DNA from: Allium sativum
Taxonomy: Eukaryota > Streptophyta > Magnoliopsida > Asparagales > Amaryllidaceae
DNA: 64,000 nucleotides
Direction: 5' to 3'
Assembly: GCA_030737875.1 (NCBI GenBank)
Contig: CM060912.1
Coordinates: forward strand, 461,656,310-461,720,309
Position numbers and translations under genes: made by a program
Shown here: piece after piece, positions 12,637 to 26,195 of the stretch
Numbering within the stretch: the first letter of the stretch is position 1
Layout: every line of letters starts with the position of its first letter
The notes under the pieces: generated by a model
Seen by the model: the letters and a program-made list of their open reading frames with translations, nothing else
Told to the model about the DNA's origin: nothing
The model's database searches: none

Positions 12637-14395
12637 ATGTATAACAGTTGTTAGGAGAAAGAAACAAGAGGAAAGAAGAGAAAAGCGATATAAAATAAGG
12701 AAATATAAGTGAAGAGAAAGAAAAAACATAAAATTCAATCACATAACCTGTAGCATATCTCATAGCACATTAGATAACGTATAATAGTAATAAACACAAA
12801 TACAAAATGACGAGATAGTAATAGTTATATAAAATATATGGGATCATACAATTATACTGAACAATAATAGAGTTTATAATAAATATAAATAAACCCAACT
12901 AATAAATTGTCTCAAATAAGAATACAAAACACTTTCAAGGCTCCACAGTGTCACACATCAAATAATAAAGATACAAATATAAATATGTAAAATGTTGCCT
13001 CCTGCTAATCCACCTGCGCAGCTCCAAACAGTACTCATACTTGTCACCTGGTTTTCCCATTAGCATCGTTGATGAGCACCCAAGTTAATAAAAGTATAAT
13101 AAAACTTTAGGTCAGACAACAATATGGGGTAAGCGATAAAAAAATCTCAAAGTACTGTAAACGTTGTAACAGTATATATAGCACAGAGGGTATGGAGAAT
13201 CATACCTAACATGTTCCTGCATCCTCAGATTCGGCACTTATAAAATATATATAGCTCATAATAATCCTCATGGTTGTACCATACATAAGGATATTAGGGT
13301 TGTCTAGATGTCAGAATCGTCGATGCCTTCATCACATGACCTCTCTAAAGTGATAAATGATTAATAAGCATGTCATTCACTCACTTAATACATTGGATAT
13401 ATGATAACACTTGGTTTCCAAGATACTCGAATCCATGCCACTCAGTAGGCCAGGACCTAGGTTGTACTGATGTGCACAATCCGAGGTAAGGACCCCATCT
13501 AGGAGATTGTCAGAAATCTACCAACATGAAGATAAGGAACCCGACATAGTGCCAAATGGACACCACATCCACTACCTCCTTTTTACAAGTAACCACTAAA
13601 ATCGTGCGTATCGATAATCCCTTTGCACACGACACCCACGGCTGGGTCCACTATCTGTAACTACTCTAATGAATTATATCGTGAGCTCCTCAGTTGGGGC
13701 TAAGCATAACCAACTCTCATATTGTAAAGTCCAAACAAACATTCCTAACCCTCTCCAGTAGCTTCCCCTCGATCCTTCGTCACTACTCTACATCATGGAA
13801 TATCTTTATCCATTGTTGAAGCCAATATTTTCAATATAAAATATAATTACCATCATCAGATGAGTAATCACTACGTCGAAGCCTCGTATCCTTGCATCAT
13901 GCAAAAGCCATTGATTGAAGAGCCATCATGTTGAAATCACTATCGAATGAATCGTCATATTCTTCTCCTCGAAACTGCATCATCGTTCATGTTAAATTGA
14001 CTGTATGACCAATAATAATAATAGTAATCAATATCGACAACTGTATATTAATCAATAACGACAACTCAGATCACATATTTAACTAAAATTGATTGAATAC
14101 CCACTCAAGGAAAACATCTGGCATTCATCATGAAATTTAGCTCTTCGTCGGGTCCATTCTCCGTACTTAGATCGAGCACCTAACTCCAACGTTGTTCAAC
14201 CTTCAAATCCATCGCCAAGCTTGAATGTAAAACCCCTAAGTCCCAAATCGTGGAAGCCTATGTGAAGTGGGTACTTTTATAGTAGAGCCCATTTCTTACT
14301 AACGCCAAGGCCTTTTGAGGAACAAAACCCCACACCTATACGGTGGTTAAGTTGGGGACAATATCTTGCATGAACGGAGGTGCGGGTTGTTACAT
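12637..14395 (-). mobile_element. LTR H: diverged Del-like LTR, probably solo
   Basis: The minus strand starts TGTAACAACCCGCACC at 14394 and runs to about 12638, some 1.76 kb. Blocks near 12750-12800 (an ACCTGTAGCATATCTCA-like run) and 13040-13110 (GGGTGCTCATC, GTCTGACC) align with the LTRs of the 26408-36297 element. A TATA box CTACTATAAAAGT is at about 14284-14273. The flanks share CGAATG exactly (12631-12636 and 14396-14401), but one base separates each copy from the expected TG...CA ends, so the duplication is slightly non-canonical. No internal coding sequence is attached. Confidence 0.6.
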
Positions 14396-14401
14396 CGAAT
14401 G

Positions 14402-15190
14402 TTGCTTTGTCGTCGAAATTAACATGTGCTCCGAAGATCCTTTGAGAATTTATTGCATCTGTTACAGTTTAAAATCCTTGTGCACTCAATCAGCATACAC
14501 CAGCTTGAGCATTTGATCGGTAAGCGTCAAACTTTATAGATTTTCCTATACTAGATCAGGCGTTTTAAGCCAAACTAAGAAAGCAATTCGACCATGCAAC
14601 CATTTAACGTATAAATTCTTAACCTAACATAAAATATTCATAACAAAAATAATAAATTAAACAGAATTATCTATGGAAATCAAAATGAAATAAGTGTCCA
14701 AATAACCTAAATCTAACAATGTGGTAAAAAATAGCAGGTAATAGTACTTAAATGGGTAAATAGCACCTAAGAACACGCAAATAGGTAAAAATGTGATAAT
14801 TAGGTTAAAACTACTTAAACCACTATTTAACCTATTTATTTATTATGCACTAGATCCAGTTAACATAAATATTACGTTTTTTATATAGAAATCATTTAGA
14901 AACATCAAATTTATACTATACGAACAAATATAGTCTAGTGAAAAATAATATTACTCATCTCAATCAAATCATCCCAAATCAGCTCTAAATCATAGAGATC
15001 GTCAATACAAATCTAATGGAAGCAACGATGTCCAAATCTGACCTCATATGCAAAAGTTATTACATGAATAAGTTTGCGGATTTTAATGGCAAATTAATTA
15101 AAACAATTTAATTAAACTAGCAAATTACCCTTGATTAAGATAATCCTTCTCCTACATCCTCCCTACAACTGCGCATAAACCAAGCCCAGA
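14402..15190. other. AT-rich non-coding stretch
   Basis: No coding signal or clear repeat. It contains a block (about 14990-15060) resembling the early part of the Del LTR (TCTAATGGAAG... then CAAAAGTTAT), so it is probably inside LTR G or another decayed LTR. The first 150 bases may be a last piece of Tat gag. Confidence 0.3.
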
Positions 15191-16052
15191 CCCACTTGTG
15201 CATCTTTCTTGTGAGATCCGCGCGACGAAATCCAAAATCGCCTTCGCTAGTGCCCTCCTTTCCTCAAACCCGACATGCTCATACAAAACTCGCTCCACCA
15301 AATCCACTGATAAAAGAGCGTTCTCCCTCCTCTTCCTTGTGGTTGCTACAGGCGCATGAACAAACCATGATTAGACCGTTGTACTTTCTCCCCTCTAACG
15401 TGTCTTTCCACCCCATGGCTATTGGTGTCCTCGCCTCGCCATCGCCTGCGCCGACCAATAATCCGAGCCCGAGCATGGTGCGTGCAATGTCAACCACCAC
15501 CGCTTGTGCTGCAACTCTCGCCAAAGGTAGAGCTCCTCCTCTGGAGTCCAATGAGACTAGTGATGAGATTTTAGGTAGAGTAATTTGCTTATTTGATAAT
15601 ATAAATTTTTAAGAAGGAGCTATCATTTTTGGTGAAGGAACAGAACATGAGTAAGGAGAGGAAGTAGACAAAGATAAGGTTTAATTATATTGTACTCACA
15701 TCTTTAAATTTTCGTAATTACACGCGTTTTAATTATTTATGATCAAATGGTACATCTGATCGCTACGATTTTAGAAATATAAGTTTTGTTGTAATTGGAG
15801 ACTATGTTCCCAAAACAATAATTTATGAGTATTTCGATATCATTTCGACCGTAAAATGGTCTGAGCTCGAAATTTAAATATTTGTACACTTTTGATTCAC
15901 GTAACGAACAATCCAGACTCAATGAAACTGGTCCCGAGTCCTTATTCAATCGTTTGTGAAAAATAACATTTGGAACTATCACTCAACTAATTAAGGACCA
16001 ATATTTAAATAAACTATTTAAATATTCAATCGTTAAAATATGGATCATTACA
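15191..16052 (-). mobile_element. LTR G: start of a minus-strand gypsy 3' LTR, left end unresolved
   Basis: The minus strand begins TGTAATGATCCATATTTTAACG at 16052, directly after a purine tract preceded by GGGATGAAATCTTTTAAG. That arrangement matches the ends of the elements at 21912 and 61719 (GGACGAAATC then TTTAAGGAGG). The LTR extends left of 15191, but I cannot find its end; it may reach LTR H. A GC-rich block at 15200-15600 has open frames on both strands, which I read as leader sequence. Confidence 0.5.
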
Positions 16053-16085
16053 TTCCCTCATACTTAAAAGATTTCATCCCCAAAA
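16053..16085 (-). other. Polypurine tract region upstream of LTR G
   Basis: The minus strand reads GATGAAATCTTTTAAG and then a purine-rich GTATGAGGGAA directly before the LTR start. This primes plus-strand DNA synthesis in LTR retrotransposons and sets the element's orientation as minus. Confidence 0.55.
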
Positions 16086-18060
16086 TCTTCAAGAACATTA
16101 CCTAACACTCTCGAGTAAGTGACAATACAAAATAAATCATCACTTATCGCTCTTAACGACAACCATTGAAGCGATCATAATATAGGAAACAAACTTGGAA
16201 TTTGGTATGGAACTAATATTCTCATTCGTAAGTACGACCACAATCAAATCCAAGATCGATGTAGTTAAGCCAAATACCTAAGTTGTACACTTATTTTCCA
16301 AATGAATAAATAATAAAAACAAAGCGTGACAACTCACTAGTTTGAAGGAAATTCAACTTAGCATTTTATGTTGAATTTATTTCTAAATTTGGAAAAATTC
16401 ACCGAAAATTTCGATAGTGCTACTTTGCGCAGCTCGATCTAGAAAAACAATAGCTTGTCAAATATGGTTTATCCTAATAAACAAGAGCTCATAAATAGCT
16501 ACCATATCGGGTATAAAATAAATAAAAAACACTAATAGAAAAAACCAAAACTCTGTATCTATTACATACCTCCTTTAAAGAAAGCTTAGCATTTACATGC
16601 AAATAAAAGTAAAGTAGCGTCCAAACAAATCAAATCTTGCTTCTTTGTACCTAAGCATGTACCCAAAAAAAATGATTAGAAGCAATAGTAGAAATAACAA
16701 GAGAAATATGTATGTTAATTAAATAGAATTTATTGAATATAAGCATGTTAAGTAACGTCATGTCTAGCATCAATAATCAAACATACATGGAAAAACAATG
16801 ACAATCATAAAAATAACATCCATATCTATCCTAGCATACAGGATACTAATCTAACTAATAAGTTTTGTTCAATCTATATGTGACTCGACAACTACTAATG
16901 CCATGCAAAAATAAGGAATATAAATCCTGGATCTCTCGTCAATGAATCGGGTATGACTCGAGTGCTATTATCGTATCCTTAACTCTACCGCAACCTATCA
17001 ATGGAAATCATCGACAATTATTCCCGTGCTAATTTAAAAATATTGAACACTCATATAGAACTATTCATTTCTTCCTATTTAATTATAGCTAGCTGAAGAC
17101 GAACTCATTATGAAACGAATGCTTAAATAACCCCTTCTAATGATGCATAGAATGAACAAACCCATTCCGTACAGAACCAACTACCATGGTCGAGTCCATA
17201 CTACCTCACCTTGAGTTATTGAATCATAACTAGTAATAAACACAAGCGACATTCACTAAAGTGATATCATCTTCGACTGGTATATCTATAATTGAAGAAC
17301 AACCAACTGCCCATCCCAAACACACATATAGGAAACAAAAGTTCGAAGGAGGTTACGGATTCCAACTGTCACTACTGGAGGGGGTCTAAATCTTTCATAG
17401 AGAAAAGAAAATCTTGTGAAGCAACGTCACTTGACGACTCTAACTCCTTCACTAATAAATAGTGGCCCTAAATCACCAAAGAAAAATCTATCTCCATCGA
17501 CTCCAGATCAGGGGTCGAATACTCCTCCTCGTGCAGTTTAGTTATCGACTAAAATGCGACAAATTCCCATTCGAAAATATACCGCATTAAAATCATCCAT
17601 ATAGCTAACTGAGTACTATCAGCCTTTCGTTCCTAATCGAAATGAATAACCAATACATTCATAGATTAACTTCGAATTCCAAATCATCAAAACTCTCGCA
17701 GGACTTATAACGATATCCTATTAGAGACGCATGAGCCAAGCACTTCACTTTTCTTACCAAAAGGTCAGACTCTAACAAGATAACCGACAAACGTGTCTGT
17801 CCAAAATCTACAACAAAGTTGGTAAAATTATCTTGAAATTTCCAACTAAAAGAACATTCTTGCACTCTAGAATCAATACGATAACCACCCTCCATCGGGA
17901 ATAGATACTCGCTCGCTTCCCACTCCTAAGTTATAATATACCCTAAAGGAATAAAAATTGGTTCCACACTATAACAAGATTGATACGGAACTTGACTTAA
18001 ATATGGTGGCAGTCTTGTCACCTCATCGAATGTGTCAGGAACTCTCAAGATAAAACTCAA
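16086..18060 (-). pseudogene. Very degraded gypsy internal region
   Basis: This should be the internal part of the element ending in LTR G. Only one motif is recognisable: near 18040-18000 the minus strand reads PDTFDEVTRLPP, the protease-to-RT linker of chromoviruses (compare the [10 protein letters not shown] region of the element at 31990). An open frame at 17895-17659 resembles no family I know. The rest is AT-rich and full of stops. The family call rests on one motif and the adjacent purine tract. Confidence 0.35.
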
Positions 18061-19196
18061 ATGATGACTTGCTACTAGAGAACTGCATCAACCCGCTATC
18101 GTTCAATCATAAAAGACTCTCCAGCCGAAAATCCAAGTTTCATCCCACTATCACTAAATTGAAGAGACTCGCTACTAAATAGAAAAATGTCCTAGCTCGC
18201 TATCTTCACCAACAACCTCTCACTACCACCGATATTTTGTATCTTCCCAGTAAGTGAAATACTAGACTCGAATATTAAGTCCGGTTAAGTTCAATAATCA
18301 ACAACAAGGAAACAAATTGGTAAAAAAAAGCAAACACACTCGATGAGATTTGAGTTATGATGAACCATGTATACATCCAAGTATAGACTAGTTATTCCAT
18401 AATATCCCCCCCCCCCTTCGAGGCCCAAAATTAATCGCTATGGATGATGCCATCATCTACAGGATTAAATTCCGATGTCCGAACATGGGATGTTACACAC
18501 ATATATAATCTAACTCATCCCTCCTTGCGGTAAGCCAGAATCAAAAAGAGCAAATTAAATACCATGATCCCCAATCTCGCTCCATCCATTAGTCCACAAG
18601 ATCATATGGAACGATGAAATTTCAATGTCAAAATAAAACATGTATGTAAATGCCATTATTGGAAGACATATATCAATGTTGATGTTGTTTTCCCTTCTCT
18701 TTCATTGAGGGAGCACTCTACTAAACAGAAACGATGATCAATACATATGTCTCCATGATTTATTTTGACAAGCCAGAACGAACTTCTATACTAGGTACAA
18801 GCTCGAACATCACGAGCTTCTTCAATAGACACCTCCGAGCCATTATTCACTCATCAAATGAAATCAATAACCTTCCTAGTCGATCAGTTAACCCAGTCAC
18901 AAAATTTAGACTTTAATAGAGATAAAAGGGAGAATAAACCATACATCCATAGCACATCATATTCAGTTACACACTTCAACATAGACATAGTCGACTCGCT
19001 GCACTTGAGCACCATAATTAATTAGAGATATTAGAGTATCCCAGATAATGGTTCATGCCATTTTTGGAAACATGGATTGTAAACCAAGGCTAGTAGTTCT
19101 GTATTTTACTCGATTCTCAACTCCAAAGATGGAGAAATTAGTAGTATTTCTCATTTGCTTGATCATTTCAGGTAAGTAGATAGGACGATCAATCTC
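18061..19196. other. Unassigned non-coding sequence
   Basis: No gene or clear element. There is a C-run at about 18407-18416 and an LTR-like start on the minus strand at about 18494 (TGTAACATCCCATG) with no purine tract beside it. An open frame at 18734-18916 has no recognisable motif. Confidence 0.3.
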
Positions 19197-21911
19197 TGAA
19201 ACACCCCATAACTCTTTATGTCACCCATATGAGGATGCGTTAAGGTTTATGAAGCACATAGGTATAAAGTAACAACACAAAGACTAAAACTCACAAGATA
19301 AATTTATAAAACACATCGAAAATTTTAAAATAACATTTAATAAAGAAAGTCAAATCACAGTGCTTATAATATTTCGTAAGTACCAAATAGTCATCAACAT
19401 AAAGCCAATTGCATTGTCTCATGGAAAAATATAACATCATAGTACATAAGTAAAACCATCCCTCTCAAATGCCAATACAATAACAAGAAAATGAGAAATG
19501 TGCCAATACATGAGTCTGAATTCAAGCTGAACAGAAAAGTCAAGAATTACTGCTGAGACCCTCCACCCGCGAACCTGGGGGGAGAGGGAAGGAAGAGAGA
19601 AGGAGAAAACAAACTAAGCAAGACATACATGAGTTCTAATAATTTCTAGCATAAGCATAAAGTAAGGAAACATTAGACAAATGAACAATTCTAAAGGCAT
19701 AAGTCATAAAAGTATGAAGGTGTAAAGGCAGTAAACTAATATAAGCACGAAAAAAGATAGGCTTCTCATTCATATCCAAGATTTCTGCACCAACTTACCA
19801 ACATATCATAATTAGGCTTCACCTAATTTCTACCCATCGATTGGTTCCTATAACCTCAATGTGATAACTCATGCCAGCTATGGATCTCGTGGTTATCAAT
19901 CCTGAACCCATCAACTAAAGGACATAACCGTTAATCACTGGCATTAAAGCGGCTTATTTTCCCCAATCGGCACAATGTACGTTAGTCGTCCTGTTGGAAT
20001 GCATCTGTACCCACCTCGTTTGAACCACTTACTATCCAGCACTGTGAAGCGTGCCCTCGCCTCTACCTAGTGTGAGACCTCCATAGATTATAATAAGGAT
20101 ACTGCTTGATACAGATCCCTAGCCAAATATAATTGACACAAGTTACCCTTAGACTTGGTCCCCATTTATTTTCTATTAGGCCACTTAGATTACCCAACTA
20201 GCCCTGCACTGCCGAACGTACCTGAACTACAATCTTATTATTTTATTTGGCCTTTTATTTTCCCCAATCAGCCCCACGCTACCAGAACGGACTACGAACC
20301 ACTTATTTTTTCCATTTAGGCCCATGCTGCCGGAACGAACTCCCACTACAATTTCATTATTTTATAAGGCCCCTTATTTTCCCCAATCAGCCCCACGCTG
20401 TCGGAAGGGACCTAGGAGCCACTTATTTTCCCCAATCAGCCCCATGCTGCTGGAACGAACACCCGCTGTTTTAACTTATTAATTTTTTCTTCAATTTAAA
20501 TTAACACAATTTAAGTTTATTAATAAGCCCTAATATAACCTCATGTTATAATACTAGGTTGTATTTAACATTACTGATAATTTTAATCTTTTTATACAAC
20601 TCAACCCCACGTTACTTAGCATCTAACTATGTTAATCCTATTCTAGTTTACATGTTCGCATGTTCTCCAATTACATGTCAAGTTTTATCCCTAATTTACA
20701 GTCAACACGGATTATTATATTTAATCAGTTCTAACATGCCCAATAATCCCTTTTTATTCAATTCCAACATTATTCCAATTTCAATGTAAAATTAACGACA
20801 AAGGCATATACTCTCTTTCGGCTAAGCTCAGCACTAAAAGAAAAACGGGAAATGGTCTAGGCTACTCGCAAAGCCTAGACTCAAAAAGAAACAAAACAAA
20901 TAAATTAGGCATAGCCTGACTGTAAATGAAACCACAACAAAGAAGGGGTTAGAAGAAGGAGAATTACTTATAAATAGTAAATAACTAGAAAGAAATAGGC
21001 ATAGACAGTAAATTAATTATAGTAACTTTACGGAAAAACTAACATATAAATACTTTAAATAACTGTAAACATTAAACTTGCAAAAATGAAAGTATTTAAC
21101 TGTCTAACTTTTCCTACATAATTTACTAATATAGAAATCACATAAAAACTCATAGATCTAACTAAAAGAGCTTCCCCTTGGCCTTTATTTATTCTAGCAG
21201 AACCTCCGCCTTTAGAGGTATATATAAAAATAAATATTTAAAGTTAGAACTTCTTTATCCCTGTAAAAGTTTAATTATTTGGCCCTTCCTAATTTTGAGG
21301 ATAGGCCTGAGGAAAAAAGAGAAGAGCGAAATAATGAATGTGAAGAAATGAGAGAGGCTTTACTAATCTATTTATAGGGTTTACTTGATGTCCTCAACCG
21401 TCCAAATTTAAGATTAAATCTGGGCCAACCATGCATCGGACCAAACAAGAAAGCGCCACTTCAGTTTTTGGTTCAAAATAAACCAATAAATTAAGGCCAC
21501 ATCATCAAAAATAATGTTCGAACAAAATAAATTGTTCGCTGCAAACATGCGCTCCACGGCATGCTATTTCAGCGTCTTGGGTCGACCCACCCACTCCTTG
21601 GGTCACCCAAGTTCCGCCTAACTTGGCTTGGGACGACACAGTGTTAACCTAAGTGGGCTTGGATCACCCAAGTGATAGCTTGTTTAATATATGTTTTTTT
21701 ATTTTTTTTTATTTAGGCTTATCTTCTTTAATTCATAACTTGTCCATTTTAACTCCGATTTCAGCAAACCAAGTGTCCGTTTTAATTAGAAAATCACAAT
21801 GGACCCAATGGCGCTAGACCCATTACCCATTTCTAAATTTCACACTGATTAATGTTTAGTTTATTACCCTTTCATATTTAATTATTATTTATTAAAATTT
21901 GGGGAGTTACA
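19197..21911 (-). mobile_element. LTR B: 3' LTR of minus-strand chromovirus B
   Basis: On the minus strand it starts TGTAACTCCCCAAATTTT at 21911, directly after the purine tract AAGGAGGGGAGAA, and ends GGGGTGTTTCA at 19197; length 2715 bp. The solo LTR C rebuilt from its three parts is about 2720 bp, so the two are probably one family. It contains GTCGACCC-type motifs (about 21665-21580), the TATA box CTATAAATAGA (about 21377-21367), and a long pyrimidine tract ending CCCCCAG/GTTC (about 19610-19571). The splice-donor-like site of its relatives is mutated here (ATGAGT for GTGAGT, about 21154). The middle differs from A, C and D and holds its own repeat. Confidence 0.8.
20225..20475 (-). repeat. 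Tandem repeat in LTR B
   Basis: Four imperfect copies of a unit of about 60 bp. The plus strand shows TTATTTTCCCCAATCAGCCC followed by AYGCTGCCGGAACG. It occupies the place where the other LTRs have hairpin repeats. Confidence 0.6.
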
Positions 21912-21950
21912 TTCTCCCCTCCTTAAAAGATTTCGTCCTTGGAATCTCCA
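21912..21950 (-). other. Polypurine tract of element B
   Basis: The minus strand reads GGACGAAATC, TTTTAAGGAGGGGAGAA, then the LTR start. This is nearly identical to the tract of the element ending at 61719. Confidence 0.75.
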
Positions 21951-22539
21951 AGGGTAGAAAATTGCTATAAATATTACCAATCATTATCTACACCTATCTA
22001 CTCAACCATCAACCAGTGGCGTCCATTGTCCTTATATTTTATAATGCTTTTTATGAATATATGCAAAGGTGTAGTGTATATGCCCCAAACCTAATGCAAA
22101 AATCAGGCGGTCCACTGATTCAGTTGACCTCCTTAATGCAATTTCATGTCCGTGCCATGCATCCAATATGTATTAAAAGGGATCCTAATAATACATGTAA
22201 TTCTATATGCGTGCAACAACTATTCACCAAAATGCAACATCCAAGTGATGATTTAAACCTTTTTCATCCATATCTAAAATAAATTAACAATGCACACACA
22301 CCATATGAAAATATGTAAGTGTCCTAGTCTATCGATCTCTATCTAGTGCCTAGTGTGTGTATATGCATTCATTGGCAAACACTTACATCCACGTGAATCC
22401 ATTCAACCATAACATGTTCTATTAACATGTTTTAAACCATTTTTACCATACATAGGCTTCTACCCAAGGCTTACGATTCAAATGATAGGGAAAAAATAAC
22501 TTCATTTTTCAAAGCTTAAGAAAGGATTACGAATGTACT
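21951..22539 (-). other. 3' untranslated region of element B
   Basis: Non-coding region between the chromodomain remnant and the purine tract. A plus-strand open frame at 22016-22282 is incidental. It shares blocks with 61250-61640 of element D/E on the opposite strand (GATTCAGTTGACCTCC; TATGTATTAAAAGG). Confidence 0.6.
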
Positions 22540-25079
22540 ATCAAAGAGAAACGTAAAAGAAGATAAGATCCTATCCTCTAATTCCCAAGTCACGTCATTC
22601 TTATCTCTCGCCGCTGAATCTCAACAAGCTTGATATTTTTGTTCCACAAATTCGTCACCTCAGATCCTAGTATCCAGTAGGAACTCTGCTGACTGATACC
22701 TCCCTCCCTGCCTCAACCTCCTCTAGAGAACTTGGCTCCACCACTACCGCATAATCATGTAAGAATTTTTACAAGTGCAAAACATGGAATATATCGTGAA
22801 CTCCTGCAAATATCTCTGGTAGTCTAACTCTGTAGGACATCTGACCTAACCTCGCTACTATGGTGAATGACCTTACGAACCTCAACGCCAACTTCCCCAT
22901 TGAGCCGAACTGAACAACACTCCTAAAGGGTGACACCCTAATTAAAACCAAATATCAAACTTCAAACTTTAGGTCTGTCCTTCACTGATCCGCATATGAA
23001 TTCTGCCTGTCCTGGGCTGCCTTCATCATCCTCCGAATCAAATCCATCTTCTGTGTGGTCTCAACCATCTAAGTCCCGGTAGTATTTATCCCTGGACTCC
23101 CACCAACAAGTAGGTGATCTGCAGAGCTGCCCATACAATGCCTCGAAGGGAGCCATACCTATGCTCGTCTGGTAACTCTTATTATACACAAACTCTACCA
23201 ACGAAAGATGCTCCTTCCAAGTCCCTCAAAAGTCCAAGGTACATAGCCATAATAAATCATCAATAATCCTATTAACCCTCTTTGTTTGTCCATCTGTCTG
23301 AGGGTGATAGGCGGTGCTAAGTCATAGCTGTGTCTCCAATGCCTCATGCATGCTCCACCAAAACTCGCTCGTAAAGATGGGGTTTCTATCACTATTAATA
23401 CTAGAGGGAACTCAATGAAATCGGACAATCTCTCTAAGATACACTGATGCCAACCAAGCAGCTATCCGCTTACTCTTAACCAGGATGAAATAAGCACTAT
23501 TCTTCAACCTATCGATTATAACCCAAATACTGGTGTTTTCCTTCCTCGATCTAGGGAACTCATCCAAGTAGTCCATCGAGACGCTCTCCCGCTTCTATTG
23601 TGGCACATCCAGAGGCTGAAGCAATCAGCCAGACTTCCTTTGCTCAGCCCTCACTCTCTGACAAGTCATACATGTTATTGCGTACTCTGCCACATCCTTC
23701 TTTATAGCTTTCCAATGAAAACCCTCCTCATGTCTCTATACATCTTACCACCTCCTTGATGGATAGTCATCCAAGAGTGATGAGCCTTCTCTAAAACCGA
23801 TCTCAATAAATCATCAACTCGAGAAACACATAATTTCCATTCACGATGTAGCCACCCTCTCTCATCCATAGAATACCCAGTAAGGTGACTAGAGGTCTCT
23901 CCTCTACTGAATCAGTCTATGATATCCACTCACTATTGATCCTCGTGCTAACTGGATCAAATGCTCTCTAAAAGAATTGGTCGCACCTCTAATGATGCCA
24001 AACTCTACCACTTTACGAACAATGGGCTCAAAGCCATCCCCTGCCTAGTCAGTGCATACGCCACTACATTACCCTTCCCCAGGGTATATGATATCTCAAA
24101 GTCATTAGATGCAAGAAACTCCATCCAGCATTGTTGCCGCAAATTAAGATCCTTTTGCGAAAGCAAGTACTATAGAGATTTATGGTCGGTGTATAGCTCA
24201 AACCTCTCACCTAATAAATAATGTCTCCAAGACTTAAGCGCAAACATTGTCGCTGCCATCTCTAAATCATGGTAGCGTAATTCCTCTCATGTACCCTTAG
24301 TTGCCTAATCCCGTAATAGACAATCCAACCCTCCTGCATAAGCACCACACCTAAACACAAGCTGCAAGCATCCATATACACATTAAACATCTTTGGACTA
24401 TTTGGAAGAGTCAATACTGGAGTTGATGTGACAGCCTTCTTCAAGCTCAACAATGAATCCTCATAATCCACATCCCAAGCAAATAGTAGGTTTTTCTTTG
24501 TAAGGCGGGTAAGCAGAACTGAGATTTATGCAAAGTCCTTAATGAACTTTCAATAGTATCTTGCCAAACCTAGAAAGCTCCTTACCTCAGCTGCATTCTT
24601 GTGGGCTTTATAATCCTATACTATGACAACCTTAGCAGGATCCACCATTATACCATCTCTAGAGACAATATGCCCTCAAAATCTCACCTCTTTCCGCATA
24701 AAGTGGCACTTAGAGAACTTCACCTTCAACTGGTGTGCACAGAGAGTACGAAGGACCTCTCACAAGTGCTAGGCATGCTCGTCCTCGCTCCTTGAGAACA
24801 CCAAGATATCATCAATAAACACTACATCAAACTTGTTTAGGAACTCCCTAAACACCCGGCTCATCAAATCAACAAAATACGTCAGTGCATTGGTTAGCCC
24901 AAAAGGCATAACCAACCACTCAAAAAATCCATCTGGATTCCTAAAGGTTGTCATATCTATGCTATCATCTGCCACACTAAGATGATGAGAACCTGTAGCC
25001 AAATCCAACTGTGAGAAACCTGAAGCACCTACTAACTGATCGAACAAGTCATTTATCTGAGGGAGTGTGTGTCTATTCT
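22540..25079 (-). pseudogene. Element B pol: RT, RNase H, integrase, chromodomain remnant
   Basis: Ty3/gypsy pol on the minus strand, broken by many stops. RT (25079-24769): [31 protein letters not shown] and the catalytic box FIDDILVFSRS. RNase H traces are at 24471-24200 (PKMFNVYMDACSL). Integrase: zinc-binding HHSWMTIHQGGGKMYRDMR (about 23790-23730), a decayed core (about 23600-23150), and the C-terminal GKLALRFVRSF...VHDIFHVLHL (22951-22769). A decayed chromodomain follows (about 22680-22560). The RT N-terminus is missing here because a solo LTR is inserted at 25080; it resumes at 54394. The chromodomain puts it among chromoviruses. Confidence 0.8.
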
Positions 25080-25361
25080 TGTAACACCCCGTAATTTTTA
25101 AGAACATTATGATAAATAAACTAAAGAATACTTAATTAAATATTGGGAATTAAGTAAAATGGACTGTACCATTGAGCTCGTCTCGGAATTCTACTTAAGA
25201 TAGACTCCGAGTTTGGGTAAAATAGACATCGAATGAAGAAGATATTAAGGTTTGAAGTTTGTATACATATAAGCAAAATATATATAAAAAAACCAGTCTA
25301 GAATATTCAAAATAAATAAAAAATCGAAAAGTGGGAAGACACGGGAATTCTACCCGCTGGA

Positions 25362-25500
25362 GGTTGACCCATGCCCCATGGGGTCGACCCGCACAAGGGG
25401 GTGTCGACCCTAGGGATGACCCCACCCAGAACTAGGGCAGCCATTCTCTGAACCTAGACGCATTTCTTGACCTGATTCGTTGGCTTAAGGCTATAAATAG
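25362..25500 (+). promoter_or_regulatory. LTR C promoter region
   Basis: GTTGACCC, GGGTCGACCC and TGTCGACCC occur within 65 bases, followed about 70 bases later by the TATA box CTATAAATAG. The same layout is found in LTRs A, B, D and E. Confidence 0.6.
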
Positions 25501-26195
25501 GACCTCATTTCTATTTTTTTATTCACCCAAAACAATGGAGACAACGAGATGCTTTCCCAACATAGATTGAATTAGCCTATTCTTCAACAACAACAACTTA
25601 TACGTATTCACGAATCTATACTGCAACATCAACACTCTTTTCTCAGTTCTTTAGATCCAGTCCTGGTGAGTTTATGTTCATATAAACATTTAACAAGTAA
25701 TCCTGACATGTAAATAAATCTGGATCTAAACCTATGCCTGTTAAGAATCTGATTCATATCTAAATTGATCTGCCATTACGAGTACACCTGATACAATGTT
25801 AAGTTCTCATATGCCTATTCCGTTATTATGCCTATTTTTGTCACCATATGCCTATTCAGTTATTATACCTATTTTTTTCTCTTCTCTCCTCCTTTCCTTT
25901 TTATTTTTATAGCCAGGCTACCTTCGAGCCTAGGCCTATCGTTGAAATATGTGAACGAAATTGGGAATGGTTGGGAATGATAAATTGGGGGCATAATTTG
26001 CATCATAAAACATGATTGGGATTTGGGGGCATAACCTGTACCATGATATAAGACTTTAATTTGGGGAATATCCTATGTGATGATTTATGATTTGAGGGTA
26101 GGGGCATGAAAAACCTATTATGAACATGAATAATTGTTTAAGAATGAATATGGCTAAATTTTCAGTAAATAGAAACTACAACCGCACTCAGACAC

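Noticed and set aside
15196..15612. Plus-strand frame of 138 codons, rich in Ser, Pro and Ala
   Set aside because: It is in a GC-rich patch of LTR G, overlaps an antisense frame and has no domain; base composition explains the openness.
18484..18496. Possible LTR start TGTAACATCCC on the minus strand near 18494
   Set aside because: No adjacent purine tract, primer site or target duplication, and no LTR content follows.
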